This document shows, piece by piece, positions 1 through 7,980 of a stretch of DNA of 64,000 bases. The notes below the pieces were generated by a model. It made no database searches. It was not told where the DNA came from and saw nothing but the letters and a program-made list of their open reading frames with translations. The stretch lies in the NCBI RefSeq assembly GCF_000406945.1, contig NZ_KE136354.1:675707-739706 (forward strand), given 5' to 3'. The first letter of the stretch is position 1; each line of letters begins with the position of its first letter. A program made the translations under genes and the position numbers. Source of the DNA: Enterococcus dispar ATCC 51266. GTDB lineage: Bacteria; Bacillota; Bacilli; Lactobacillales; Enterococcaceae.

Positions 1-137
1 TTAGTTTGTTTTATTGAATTTAAAAATAAAGTTTTTGCCTTAACTTGTAATTCCTGCAAAGTATTAGTTACGATCAAATGGATGATTTATTGGCAGTAAG
101 CCAAAGTTGAAGCAGGAACTTTTCCTAATCGCTTCGT

Positions 138-584
138 TTATTTTTCCAATTCTTTAATTAAAGTTTTCATTTCGTCAATTTCTTTTTCCTGGGCTTCAAT
201 AATACTTTCTGCTAGCTTTTTAACTTCTGGATCGGTCAAATCTGCTCTTTTACTCGTTAAAATTGCAATAGAATGATGGGGAATCATCGCCTTCATCCAT
301 GCAACATCATCAACTGCGGTTTGGCTACGGACCATAAAGAGAGAGCCCAAAAACAGACAAATACTCGTAATTAAGATTGCTATATTTATTTTTTTATTGG
401 TATACATTTTCCACATAAACAGCAACATTACAATAGCCATCGCAGCCCCCATCATAATAGCCATGAAAACTCGGGTTTGGCTAAAGAAAATATGGTCGAT
501 TTTATATACATTCAAATACATCATACCAAACATCAAAATTGTAGAAACCCCGATCATCACTAAAAATTTTACATACTTTTTCAT
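138..584 (-). CDS. DUF305-family membrane protein
   Basis: A 148-residue protein with three hydrophobic segments (about residues 7-24, 38-58 and 67-86) followed by a short soluble tail. The tail carries the MIPHHSIAI motif with His103-His104 and a charged helix, which is the signature of the DUF305 ferritin-like four-helix family. In that family the HH motif is proposed to bind metal, often copper; the biochemical role is unproven. The start follows AAAGGGG with 8 nt spacing. It stands alone on the minus strand, with a weak possible promoter upstream. The family assignment is fairly safe; any metal role is inferred from the family. Confidence 0.8.
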   Translation of the reverse strand: MKKYVKFLVMIGVSTILMFGMMYLNVYKIDHIFFSQTRVFMAIMMGAAMAIVMLLFMWKMYTNKKINIAILITSICLFLGSLFMVRSQTAVDDVAWMKAMIPHHSIAILTSKRADLTDPEVKKLAESIIEAQEKEIDEMKTLIKELEK

Positions 585-961
585 TCTTACTACCCCTTTC
601 TTTTATCAGATGTCAAATAACGTAAAAATTTTCTTATATAATTAGTATAACGAAAAAGGTAAATTACGAACAATTTTATAACTTTCCAACGGAGAAGAAT
701 ATTTTTATTACTTAAAAAAGAAGATTAAATCCCTATTTAAAAAGCTGCTCAAAATAGAAAATCCCCATTTTTACAAGTCTAATAGATTAAAAATCTTCCC
801 CTGTTAAAGATGTATTTTGGTATAAGGAGAGGGTTCAAATTTGCACTGACGCTGATTATTCTTTACTCTAAGATTAAGAATGTTCTTTTTACAAATTTCG
901 ATGGCGATTTTAAAGAGGACTGGAAATCTTTTTTACTAGAAAAGATATAAGGAGAAAGACG
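585..961. other. Intergenic region, 377 bp
   Basis: This AT-rich spacer separates divergent genes. For the leftward gene a weak promoter can be read on the minus strand: TTGTTC (668-673) and TATACT (644-649) 18 bp apart. The rightward FAD gene has a clear AAGGAG ribosome site at its right edge, but I see no convincing promoter. No RNA gene or repeat was recognised. Confidence 0.4.
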
Positions 962-2746
962 ATGAAAAAAATTGCGATTATTGGCGCAGGACCATTTGGA
1001 TTAATTGCACTAGCCAGTTTAGTTAAAAAAGCTAGGAATGTTAATGAAGAAACAGAGATTCTAATCTTTGATCCTTATGGGCCGGGAGGAAGTGTATGGC
1101 GGAGTAATCAAAGCGGCGATGTGATAATGAATACGGTTTTGCAACATGTGACTTTGTTTTCAGAAGATGAAGGACCAAATCTAGCAGAGTGGAGTCAAAA
1201 TCATGCTTTAGCTTTTTTAAATTCACTACCGATAGAGGAGCAAAAAAAGTTTATCGCAGAAACGAAGTTAGTAAGAAACGACTATTGTTCCCGTCGATAT
1301 TATGGTGTTTATCAACGATGGTTTTTTAATGAAATTGCAAAAAACTTACCTAAAAAAATCCATTTACAACTTATTCGAGAAAAAGTGACTGATTTAACTT
1401 ACGAAAATGAAAAAATTATGGTGAGAGCTTCAAAAGAATATTTCGTCACCGACGTTATTTTAGCTACCGGCCACTCACAAAATGAAGCGAGCGAGGTAGA
1501 AAAAGAGAATGGGGCTTTTGCAAAAAAGAATCATTTATTTTATCAACGTCCCAGTAACCCCGCAGATGCTCCCCTGGAAAAATTAGTGGAAGGACCAATT
1601 ATTATTCGCGGATTGGGTTTGAGTTTTTATGACTATCTACCATTGTTAATTAATCAATGGGGCGGAAAATTTCTGCAAAAAGAGGAAGAAATGATTTACA
1701 TACCGTCAGGAAAAGAAGAAAAAATCATTGTGGGTTCGGGAAGAGGATTACCCTATCATGCGCGCCCAACCAATCAAAAAATGCCAGGTGAAGACGCCCA
1801 GCCACAAATTTTGACCAAAAAATTTATGACCCAATTTCAAGGATCTGTTAAAGAACTCGTTGCGTTATTAAAAAAAGAAGCAGAATTAGTTTATTATCAA
1901 ATTGCTTTAGCGAATGTTAATTTGAATTTGTCGGCTTTTTTGGCAGAGTATCGTGAAAAAGATGCCAATAGTGTATTGGAAAAATATCATATTCCTAAAG
2001 CTGTTCAACTTGATTGGAACAAACTTTTAAAGCCAGCTCAAAATGTTTTGGCAACAGATTTTCCTACTTTCATTTCTGATTATCTGAAAGAAGATATTGC
2101 GCAAGCAAAATTAGGAAATAAAAAGGGTGCAATCGCAGCGGCAATTGATACATTTAAAGAGCTGCAGGCACCTTTTGATTATATGTTGGATCAGGAAAAA
2201 TTTTCACCTAAAGAATACTACCAAGATTTTTGGGGTGATTTTAACCGGAGCTATAGTTTTTTAACAATTGGGGCTCCTGTAATTCGACAAAAACAACTAT
2301 TAGCCCTCTTTAAAGCTGGATTTGTAACGTTTTTAGCACCAGATATGGTGGTAGAGCAAAAAAATAATGAGTTTATAGCCTATAGTAAGCAAGATAAACA
2401 GCGAATTTTTAAAGGAAAGAATTTAATTGAAGCACGGCTACCAGGAACAAATTTGTCTAAAACGAAAAATCCCCTCCTGCGTCAAATGAAAAACAAGGGC
2501 TATTTGACACCACATACAGTGACATTTGAAGGAGAAAAACATGAAACCGGTGCGCTACTGGTGAATCGCAAAACCCATCAGGTGATAGACAGTAGGGAAA
2601 ACCTTCAGTCTCATCTCTTTTGTTATGGGATTCCCCTAGAAGGCTTAGACTGGCTTAATGCAGCCTCCCCACGGCCTAAAAGTGATGACCGCGTCTTTTA
2701 TTTGGCCAATCAAATCAGTGAAACTATTTACAAAAAAAATCCATAA
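962..2746 (+). CDS. FAD/NAD(P)-binding protein, NAD_binding_9-like
   Basis: A 594-residue soluble protein opening with a Rossmann dinucleotide-binding fingerprint (GAGPFG at residues 8-13, then an acidic FDP segment), followed by the PGGSVWRS region typical of the FAD-NAD(P)-binding family (NAD_binding_9). A second motif, VILATGHS near residue 175, matches the ATG motif of flavin monooxygenase-type folds. It probably binds FAD and may be an oxidoreductase or hydroxylase; the substrate is unknown. The start is preceded by AAGGAG at good spacing. It is monocistronic, divergent from the DUF305 gene and convergent with the YolD-like pair. The family call is strong, the function is not known. Confidence 0.75.
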   Translation: MKKIAIIGAGPFGLIALASLVKKARNVNEETEILIFDPYGPGGSVWRSNQSGDVIMNTVLQHVTLFSEDEGPNLAEWSQNHALAFLNSLPIEEQKKFIAETKLVRNDYCSRRYYGVYQRWFFNEIAKNLPKKIHLQLIREKVTDLTYENEKIMVRASKEYFVTDVILATGHSQNEASEVEKENGAFAKKNHLFYQRPSNPADAPLEKLVEGPIIIRGLGLSFYDYLPLLINQWGGKFLQKEEEMIYIPSGKEEKIIVGSGRGLPYHARPTNQKMPGEDAQPQILTKKFMTQFQGSVKELVALLKKEAELVYYQIALANVNLNLSAFLAEYREKDANSVLEKYHIPKAVQLDWNKLLKPAQNVLATDFPTFISDYLKEDIAQAKLGNKKGAIAAAIDTFKELQAPFDYMLDQEKFSPKEYYQDFWGDFNRSYSFLTIGAPVIRQKQLLALFKAGFVTFLAPDMVVEQKNNEFIAYSKQDKQRIFKGKNLIEARLPGTNLSKTKNPLLRQMKNKGYLTPHTVTFEGEKHETGALLVNRKTHQVIDSRENLQSHLFCYGIPLEGLDWLNAASPRPKSDDRVFYLANQISETIYKKNP

Positions 2747-2795
2747 GTTGCTGCTTTTTTGAAATACTAAACAGCTATCTATATAGGTTGGATAC

Positions 2796-2822
2796 AAAAA
2801 AACGCCTAAACGTGTTTAGGCG
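2796..2822 (-). terminator. Intrinsic terminator of the YolD-like operon
   Basis: A GC-rich inverted repeat (CGCCTAAA / TTTAGGCG, 2803-2822) is followed on the minus strand by seven T residues (2796-2802). The stop codon of the 89-residue gene lies inside the hairpin. Confidence 0.8.
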
Positions 2823-3075
2823 GATAAAGACTGCTTTCAAATTCTATTACAATTTGTGGTTTTCCCAGCACGCTATATTTTTTTACAACAAATTGTTTGC
2901 GTGTATTGTAGCCCCCAGCGAGACTAACAGTACTGCCGATTGTAACATCCGCTAAAAATTTTAAAGCATGGTTAGCAATTAAACAATGAACATTATCCAA
3001 ACGGAAGTAGACAAGAGGATGTTCGGATAGATGGACAACTTTGATTTTTTGAATGGTTCCTTTTAAATTCATCAT
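2806..3075 (-). CDS. Small conserved hypothetical, second gene of SOS operon
   Basis: An 89-residue protein, predicted soluble and rich in beta-prone segments, possibly an OB-like barrel (inference from alternating hydrophobic pattern only). I chose ATG at 3075 because GGAGGAG lies 5 nt upstream; ATG 3072 is also possible, and a longer reading to 3099 lacks a ribosome site and would overlap the previous gene. It begins 2 nt after the stop of the YolD-like gene, so the two are surely co-transcribed from the LexA-controlled promoter upstream. The stop codon is inside the terminator stem. No function is recognised; context suggests a DNA damage role. Confidence 0.7.
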   Translation of the reverse strand: MMNLKGTIQKIKVVHLSEHPLVYFRLDNVHCLIANHALKFLADVTIGSTVSLAGGYNTRKQFVVKKYSVLGKPQIVIEFESSLYPPKHV

Positions 3076-3077
3076 TG

Positions 3078-3440
3078 TTACTCCTCCAATGCAGACCATT
3101 TTGCAATATTAATGCATGCAACATGGCGAATTTCATCGTAATCAATTTTTTGATTATCAACATATATACCGCGAGAATCGTAGCCTTGGATTTTGCCTAC
3201 AATATCAGGCGAGTATTGTCCCTCTTCGTTTACTTCTTCTTTTTGGATAGCGATATTGTAGTCTTTTAAACGCGCTTCATATAAAATTCGCTCAATCTCA
3301 TCGTAATCCATAGCAATTTTGGCGGGCCAGACATAAGCTTTTTCTGCTTTCTTCGCGTTCATTTGGCGGGTATGTTCGGATAAATAAAAACCTTTCCACT
3401 TTAATAATTTACGATCTTGATAAGGTGGTGGGGTACGCAT
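3078..3440 (-). CDS. YolD-like protein, SOS-regulated
   Basis: A 120-residue protein resembling the YolD family: an N-terminal KWKGFYLSEHT segment, a central helical DYDEIERILYEA region, and a C-terminal beta half ending in IDYDEIRHV that matches the family's GxI...I...DEI pattern. YolD-like proteins are usually encoded beside a Y-family translesion polymerase (UvrX/ImpB/MucB/SamB type) and are thought to assist it; the Pfam family has no proven activity. Here there is no polymerase gene on either side. The promoter TTTACA-17-TATAAT has a LexA-type palindrome in its spacer, so damage-inducible expression is expected. The ribosome site is GGAAGTG. Confidence 0.75.
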   Translation of the reverse strand: MRTPPPYQDRKLLKWKGFYLSEHTRQMNAKKAEKAYVWPAKIAMDYDEIERILYEARLKDYNIAIQKEEVNEEGQYSPDIVGKIQGYDSRGIYVDNQKIDYDEIRHVACINIAKWSALEE

Positions 3441-3469
3441 ATCATCACTTCCAACTTTTTGATAATTCT

Positions 3470-3498
3470 ATTATACGAACGTATGTTTGTTTTGTAAA
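3470..3498 (-). promoter_or_regulatory. SigA promoter of the YolD-like operon
   Basis: On the minus strand, TTTACA (3493-3498) and TATAAT (3470-3475) are exactly 17 bp apart. The LexA-type box fills most of the spacer, a classic arrangement for repression. It lies 30 bp upstream of the start codon. Confidence 0.8.
3476..3489 (-). promoter_or_regulatory. LexA/DinR (SOS) operator
   Basis: The plus strand reads CGAACGTATGTTTG, matching the Bacillus-type SOS box CGAAC-N4-GTTCG at nine of ten defined positions. It sits between the -35 and -10 of the YolD-like operon promoter. No lexA gene is in the window. Confidence 0.8.
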
Positions 3499-3810
3499 GA
3501 GAGAAGTGAGAATTTGGTGTAAAATGGACAATAGCCCTCTCTATTACTAGAGAAGGCTATCTGACTAATCAATATTATTATTTAAGGTTGGATCAAGACT
3601 ATTACTAAAATTCATGTTATTTCTCGTTTAAACAATGTATTCCCTAACCTCTAATACATCTCTGTAACTCTGTAGTTACGCCAAATGGATTAAATTCAAC
3701 GAAATAAATCAATCTATCGCATAACAATATTTTTCGCGTAGCATTAAGTATAACAGATAGATGACCATAAAGACGGATAAAATATCAACTTATCAAAAAC
3801 TTAATTTTTA
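3499..3810. other. Intergenic region, about 310 bp
   Basis: This AT-rich spacer holds no open frame of note. An imperfect hairpin (ATAGCC...GGCTAT arms, 3531-3560) lacks a T-run after it, so it is not a convincing terminator. I recognise no RNA gene. It is where one would expect a Y-family polymerase gene if the YolD-like operon were complete, but no remnant is visible by eye. Confidence 0.35.
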
Positions 3811-4116
3811 TCAAAAAGAGGAAAAAATCAAATTATTGGCACCTATAAAGTTTAAAAGATAAAGAAAAAAGACAATTGCATTCATAAAAAAAGAAAAAAG
3901 GATAATCGCAAAATGGATAGTAAGATAAGAATAACCTTTAGGTCGATAGTTGGAATAACGCTTGCCGTGATAAACAATGACTAATAATAATAGACAAATC
4001 GTCAGGATACCTTGCAAGATTAATCCAATAAAACGCCAAGTATGATTATCAGTATGTAACTGTAAAAAATAGGCTCCAAAAGTCAAAGCATCAATTAAAA
4101 TCGCGATAAATGGCAT
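3811..4116 (-). CDS. Small three-TM membrane protein, hypothetical
   Basis: A 101-residue very hydrophobic protein with three likely membrane helices (about residues 3-20, 30-50 and 70-95) and a short basic loop (HGKRYSNYRPKG) between the second and third. I chose ATG 4116 because AAGGAG lies 7 nt upstream; a longer frame to 4194 has no ribosome site and reaches to the tRNA gene. It lies just downstream of tRNA-Leu on the same strand and could be read through from the tRNA promoter. I do not recognise a family. Confidence 0.6.
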   Translation of the reverse strand: MPFIAILIDALTFGAYFLQLHTDNHTWRFIGLILQGILTICLLLLVIVYHGKRYSNYRPKGYSYLTIHFAIILFSFFMNAIVFFLYLLNFIGANNLIFSSF

Positions 4117-4201
4117 AAAAGTCTCCTTACGGGTGGGTTTACTACTAGCGAGAACGCTTCTTCCAAGTGTATAAAAACAAGTTATCCTTTTCATTGTAAA
4201 A

Positions 4202-4285
4202 TGCGGAGTAAGGGATTTGAACCCTCACGTCCGTAATGGACATATGCGCCTGAAGCATACGTGTCTGCCGTTCCACCAACTCCGC
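4202..4285 (-). tRNA. tRNA-Leu (anticodon CAG)
   Basis: On the minus strand a 7-bp acceptor stem (GCGGAGT / ACTCCGC), an anticodon stem TATGC / GCATA with loop TTCAGGC (anticodon CAG, reading CTG), a long class II variable arm (GTCC / GGAC) and a T-arm with TTCAAAT give a complete leucine tRNA. The discriminator base is A; the 3' CCA is not encoded. A strong promoter lies directly upstream. Confidence 0.93.
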
Positions 4286-4305
4286 TTAAAAAGAAACCAC
4301 GATTT

Positions 4306-4334
4306 ATTCTAAGCCAAGGTTATTTTTATTTCAA
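4306..4334 (-). promoter_or_regulatory. Promoter of tRNA-Leu
   Basis: On the minus strand TTGAAA (4329-4334) and TAGAAT (4306-4311) are separated by 17 bp, placing the start of transcription about 15 bp before the mature tRNA 5' end. Confidence 0.65.
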
Positions 4335-4460
4335 GAAAAAGGACTGATGAAAAGAGAATTGGTGTCAGATGAAAGGCTACATAAATGTTTCTGTTTGTTT
4401 TCAAGACGACCATTTGCTAGGGTATAAGGTGAAATAAATTTACAGAAAAGAAGGAAATAG

Positions 4461-5366
4461 ATGGATACTGTTTTAATATTAGGTGGTTTATTGGGCGTAA
4501 TTATTGGGATTATTACCTTGATACAAGCCACTACTAAGCAACGTAAAAAAAAGCCTAGTTTCGTGTTAATTGTCGCCTCGATAATGGCCTTATTATCTGG
4601 AAGCGGCGTAATCAATACTCAAAATCAGCAGACAATATCAAAGAAGCGGCAAACTACCACAAGTTTTAGTAGTCAATCTGAAGCTTCTGAAAAGAATATG
4701 GAGGAGAACAAAACAGGTAGTGGCAGCCTTCAGCAGAGTCCTAAAAAATTGCAAGCTTTGAAAAATGAGTTGGCCCAACTAAATTATGCTGGAAAACAAA
4801 CAATTGAAATTAATCATGGCCAACCTACTTTTTCAAAATCTGAGCTGAGTACTAAAAGTGGCGCATGGGAAAAATATTACCCATTGGATACATTAAATCG
4901 GGCTACTGGCGCTGAAGCTTTGCTAAACCAGAGTTTGATGCCTACAGAAAAACGGGGTAGTATTTCAAAAGTGACTCCTACTGGCTGGCGTAATAAAAAA
5001 ATCGGAGGCAGCTATTTATACAATCGTTCCCATTTGATTGGTTTTGCATTAGCTGGGGAAAATGCTAACTGGCAAAATTTAATCACAGGTACCCGCCAAT
5101 TGAATAATCCAGAGATGTTACGTTTTGAAATGGATATTAAATATTATTTGGAGCAGGATAAAAAACATTTTGTTCGCTATGAAGTGACGCCCATATTTCG
5201 TAGTGATGAACTTTTGGCTCGGGGGGTCCACCTGATGGCCCAATCGATTGGTAGTAATGCGATAAAAATGAATGTATATATCTTTAATGTACAAGATGGT
5301 GTGAAGTTAAACTATGCAGATGGTACGAGTCAAATCCTAAATACTAAAAATTCAACTTCAAAATAA
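4461..5366 (+). CDS. Membrane-anchored DNA/RNA non-specific endonuclease
   Basis: A 301-residue protein. Two N-terminal hydrophobic segments (about residues 3-22 and 33-50) anchor it, followed by a Ser/Thr/Gln-rich linker and a beta-beta-alpha metal (DNA/RNA non-specific, EndA/NucA-like) nuclease domain from about residue 110. The catalytic signature is YNRSHLIG (the His near residue 192 is the general base) with the metal-binding Asn in NLITGTRQLNN about 15 residues later. This family cuts DNA at the cell surface or outside, for nutrition, competence or biofilm escape. The ribosome site is GAAGGA. It is monocistronic, closed by a strong bidirectional terminator. Confidence 0.85.
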   Translation: MDTVLILGGLLGVIIGIITLIQATTKQRKKKPSFVLIVASIMALLSGSGVINTQNQQTISKKRQTTTSFSSQSEASEKNMEENKTGSGSLQQSPKKLQALKNELAQLNYAGKQTIEINHGQPTFSKSELSTKSGAWEKYYPLDTLNRATGAEALLNQSLMPTEKRGSISKVTPTGWRNKKIGGSYLYNRSHLIGFALAGENANWQNLITGTRQLNNPEMLRFEMDIKYYLEQDKKHFVRYEVTPIFRSDELLARGVHLMAQSIGSNAIKMNVYIFNVQDGVKLNYADGTSQILNTKNSTSK

Positions 5367-5375
5367 ACAACGATT

Positions 5376-5446
5376 AAAAAATACCCAAACTATCAGACTT
5401 CTGACTGCCTATTATTCAGTCAGTAAAAGATAGCTTGGGTATTTTT
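5376..5446. terminator. Bidirectional intrinsic terminator
   Basis: Long arms AAAAATACCCAA / TTGGGTATTTTT enclose a second perfect stem CTGACTG / CAGTCAG. A/T tracts flank both sides, so it can serve the nuclease gene and the convergent gene on the minus strand. Confidence 0.85.
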
Positions 5447-5891
5447 AGTTTAAAGCGAGTAAATTATTTGCTTTTTGATAGTGATTTAATTGCTTATCGA
5501 CCTTATCCAAACGGCGAGTGATGCGTTGCAGTAATTCTTTTGGTGCATGATTTTTTTCCTGTGCTCTTTTGGCTAGGAGTAAAATACACCGTTCTTTATC
5601 TAAGCGACTTTGTGTGCGATATAATGTAGCGACACGTTCAATATACTCATAGCGCTGGTAACTGGTTACTTCACAAAGATAAATGAATAAATCTTCAGCT
5701 TGATCATATCTTTTTAAATAAAAGTAATTTAATGCTTCTCGATAAAGTTTTAATTCAAAATCTTCTTTTGTATCGTTAAAAGGATGGTTTTCTAGCCACT
5801 CTTTGACAGAAACTTTTCGTAAAACGTGGCCACTATCATCTTTAACAATAATCACGGGTTGTTGTTTTTGTTGGCTTTTTTCTATTGGCAT
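5445..5891 (-). CDS. TPR-like small soluble protein, hypothetical
   Basis: A 148-residue, highly charged and probably all-helical protein. Residues 40-110 show repeating pairs of helices (EALNYFYLKRYDQAEDLFIYL, then YIERVATLYRTQSRLDKERC) with the spacing of tetratricopeptide-like repeats, suggesting a protein-protein interaction module. There is no signal peptide or membrane segment. The start has an AGGAGGTG ribosome site. It is monocistronic between the nuclease and the HdeD-like gene. No specific function is recognised. Confidence 0.6.
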   Translation of the reverse strand: MPIEKSQQKQQPVIIVKDDSGHVLRKVSVKEWLENHPFNDTKEDFELKLYREALNYFYLKRYDQAEDLFIYLCEVTSYQRYEYIERVATLYRTQSRLDKERCILLLAKRAQEKNHAPKELLQRITRRLDKVDKQLNHYQKANNLLALN

Positions 5892-5989
5892 ATTTTCACC
5901 TCCTAATTCCTGGATAACAAAGGTATTATAAAGGAAAAAAATTAGAAAAAGCGCCCAAATTTTTTAAAAAGATTGTCATAATTGAAACT

Positions 5990-6517
5990 TTAAACATTTC
6001 TTAAACGGAAGAAATCCATTAGACGAGAGATACCCAAAATTACCAACAGTCCGCCAAAAATTTGAAAAACAAGTAATACGCTGCGGAATGGGTTAAATAA
6101 TAATAAAGCCCCAGCAATAATTAATAAGATGCTAAAAACAAACCAGCCAGTCCGCGCTGCGTTTTCTTTTTTCAATTGCAATTCTTGCACCAATTGGGTA
6201 ATGCCACTAATTAAAATAAAGACACCTAAGAAAATTGGGATAATAGAGACAAGAGCTTTTGCAAAAATCAAAATTAGAAAAGCAGCTACTAAAAGTAAAA
6301 TACCAGTTGTTAACTGTGAACCAGAATACCCACGTTTTTGTGCGCGATAATTGTTAATCAAATTAATCACACCCATGATCCCAAAGAAAGCTGCAAAAAT
6401 GTAGACAATCACATTGAAAAAGGGTTCAGGTTTAATTAAAATTAAAATCCCTAAAATGCCATAAGCGATACCACTTAATAATAAATTTTCACGAAATGTT
6501 TTAAAAAAGTTATCCAT
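5990..6517 (-). CDS. HdeD-like DUF308 membrane protein
   Basis: A 175-residue membrane protein of six predicted helices arranged as three similar hairpins, with the Gly-rich turns (GILGILIL, GVFILISGI, GGLLVILGI) characteristic of the HdeD/DUF308 family. HdeD of E. coli is linked with acid resistance; in Firmicutes the role is unknown. The C-terminus ends in a basic stretch (SRLMDFFRLRNV). The gene is alone in its transcription unit, reading leftward, with an AGGAG ribosome site before the ATG. Confidence 0.8.
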   Translation of the reverse strand: MDNFFKTFRENLLLSGIAYGILGILILIKPEPFFNVIVYIFAAFFGIMGVINLINNYRAQKRGYSGSQLTTGILLLVAAFLILIFAKALVSIIPIFLGVFILISGITQLVQELQLKKENAARTGWFVFSILLIIAGALLLFNPFRSVLLVFQIFGGLLVILGISRLMDFFRLRNV

Positions 6518-6676
6518 AATAAAAACTCCTCTATTTTTTTCTATCTTCTTTTTTATTGTAACGAAAATTGACGAATAAAGAAAATAGTAGGTTCATTTTT
6601 GTAGATAAGGTAAAGATACTGGCAATTTGGCTGATAGCGTTTTTATGGTAAGATAAAAAAGAGAGGGGGAGAACAT

Positions 6677-7153
6677 TTGACACCATTTACTGTCTTAATG
6701 TTGATTTTTGTCATTGTATTATTTGCATATTTATTGCTAATCGAAAGAGAGCTTATTTTTAAATCTCGCCGTAAGTCGACCAGCTTTTATCTTATTTTGT
6801 TTTTGGGATTGGGCACAATTGGCATGGTTTTAATAAATCCAACTACTTTAGATGAAAATGTTCGGGGGGTATTAGCGGGTATGATTATCTTAAGTTTTCT
6901 AATGGATGCCAAAGGGTTTACGGAAAGTCATATTAGTGTTAATGCAATGGATAAAAAAGGAATTCCTTATGGTGAAGTTGATCGCATTGTTTTGTTAAAA
7001 ACGAAAAACCAAGTAAAGGTCAATTTTTTTCGGCGGGGAATGCGAGGGCCATTGTTTGTTTTAAATGAACCTCTAGAAGAAATCGTGGAATTTTTGGCGA
7101 ATCATTTAAAAGAAGGTACTCCAATGGATATTTTGTTAGATGAAAAAAAATAG
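6677..7153 (+). CDS. Three-TM membrane protein with C-terminal soluble domain, hypothetical
   Basis: A 158-residue protein with three membrane helices (about residues 4-23, 37-55 and 64-78) followed by a cytoplasmic domain of about 80 residues (SHISVNAMDKKGIPYGEVDRIVL... ) resembling a small beta sandwich or PH-like fold. The start is TTG, preceded by GAGGGGG; no in-frame ATG lies near. It is monocistronic with a clear terminator. I do not recognise a characterised homologue. Confidence 0.6.
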   Translation: MTPFTVLMLIFVIVLFAYLLLIERELIFKSRRKSTSFYLILFLGLGTIGMVLINPTTLDENVRGVLAGMIILSFLMDAKGFTESHISVNAMDKKGIPYGEVDRIVLLKTKNQVKVNFFRRGMRGPLFVLNEPLEEIVEFLANHLKEGTPMDILLDEKK

Positions 7154-7194
7154 ACTAGTACTAAACAGAATGTTTAGATGCTAGTCTATTTTTG
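7151..7194 (+). terminator. Intrinsic terminator
   Basis: Arms TAGACTAG / CTAGTCTA with an inner TAAAC / GTTTA stem, followed by ATTTTTG, close the preceding gene; its stop codon overlaps the left arm. Confidence 0.75.
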
Positions 7195-7202
7195 TTTACA
7201 AA

Positions 7203-7799
7203 TTATTTAAAAGTTAGGAAACGTTCGTCATCGCTTAAGAAGTCTTTTTCACCAGCTTCAGCTTCTTTAGAACCAAATACTAATTGTGAGCGTAATTGCC
7301 AGTTGGCAGGAATATTCCATTCTTTGGCAACAGCTTCATCAATAACTGGATTGTAGTGTTGTAAGTTAGCGCCAAGTCCAGCTTCTTCTAAAGCAGTCCA
7401 GGCATTCGCAGTGGCAATACCGTTTGATTGTTCTGCCCAATCAGGGAAGTTGTCAGCATACAATGCAAATTCTTCTTGTAAGTTTTTAACTGTATCTGTG
7501 TTTTTAAAGAACAAAACAGTACCAAGGCCGGCTTTAAACCCAGCTAATTTGGCTTGTGTATTTGGAAATGCTTCTGCAGGAGTTAAAGGTTTTAATGCTT
7601 CTTCAGTCATTTCCCATAATTTTTCATGAGCTTGTCCAAATAAGATGACAACCCGAGGTGATTGTGCGTTAAAAGCTGTTGGGCTATATTTAACTGCTTC
7701 TTTAATAATTTCTTCAATTTCTGTTTCCTTAAGGTTAACGTTACGTCCTAAAGCATAGATTGAACGACGATTTTTGATTGTTTCTAAAAAGTTTGACAT
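7203..7799 (-). CDS. Nitroreductase family protein
   Basis: A 198-residue FMN-dependent oxidoreductase of the nitroreductase family. The N-terminal NRRSIYALG motif (about residues 11-19) binds the FMN phosphate, SPTAFNAQSPR near 40 is the second FMN contact, and EEAGLGANLQHYNP in the C-terminal half completes the fold. Members reduce nitro compounds, quinones or azo dyes with NAD(P)H in the cytoplasm. The ribosome site is AGGTGG. The promoter contains palindromes and a TGTAAG half-site shared with the HxlR-regulator promoter at 15.9 kb, hinting at quinone or electrophile control (inference). Confidence 0.88.
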   Translation of the reverse strand: MSNFLETIKNRRSIYALGRNVNLKETEIEEIIKEAVKYSPTAFNAQSPRVVILFGQAHEKLWEMTEEALKPLTPAEAFPNTQAKLAGFKAGLGTVLFFKNTDTVKNLQEEFALYADNFPDWAEQSNGIATANAWTALEEAGLGANLQHYNPVIDEAVAKEWNIPANWQLRSQLVFGSKEAEAGEKDFLSDDERFLTFK

Positions 7800-7835
7800 A
7801 TAATAACCACCTTTGTTTAATTAAGTAACAACGTT

Positions 7836-7868
7836 AGTATACATACTTACATTTAGTTAGTAAACTAA
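7836..7868 (-). promoter_or_regulatory. Nitroreductase promoter with overlapping palindromes
   Basis: On the minus strand TTTACT (7859-7864) and TATACT (7836-7841) are 17 bp apart. A perfect inverted repeat TTAGTT-AGTA-AACTAA (7853-7868) covers the -35, and AGTAT-AC-ATACT (7836-7847) covers the -10. Such placement is typical of repressor sites; the cognate regulator is inferred, not shown. Confidence 0.6.
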
Positions 7869-7916
7869 TATGCTCACTTAAGTTTTTCTTATTAATAGTC
7901 GTAATAGTCGCAAATT

Positions 7917-7945
7917 TTGGTGAAAAAAAGACTCTATGGTAAAAT
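7917..7945 (+). promoter_or_regulatory. Probable lepB promoter
   Basis: TTGGTG (7917-7922) and TAAAAT (7940-7945), 17 bp apart, lie about 35 bp upstream of the TTG start codon. Confidence 0.45.
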
Positions 7946-7980
7946 TAAAGTACGAAAATTGAGGAAGAAGGATAAGACGC

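Noticed and set aside
3531-3560. Hairpin with ATAGCC / GGCTAT arms, considered as a terminator
   Set aside because: There is a mismatch in the stem on the plus strand and no T-run after it in either useful direction.
4202-4285. tRNA-Leu as an integration site
   Set aside because: No duplicated tRNA 3' end or integrase was seen on either side.
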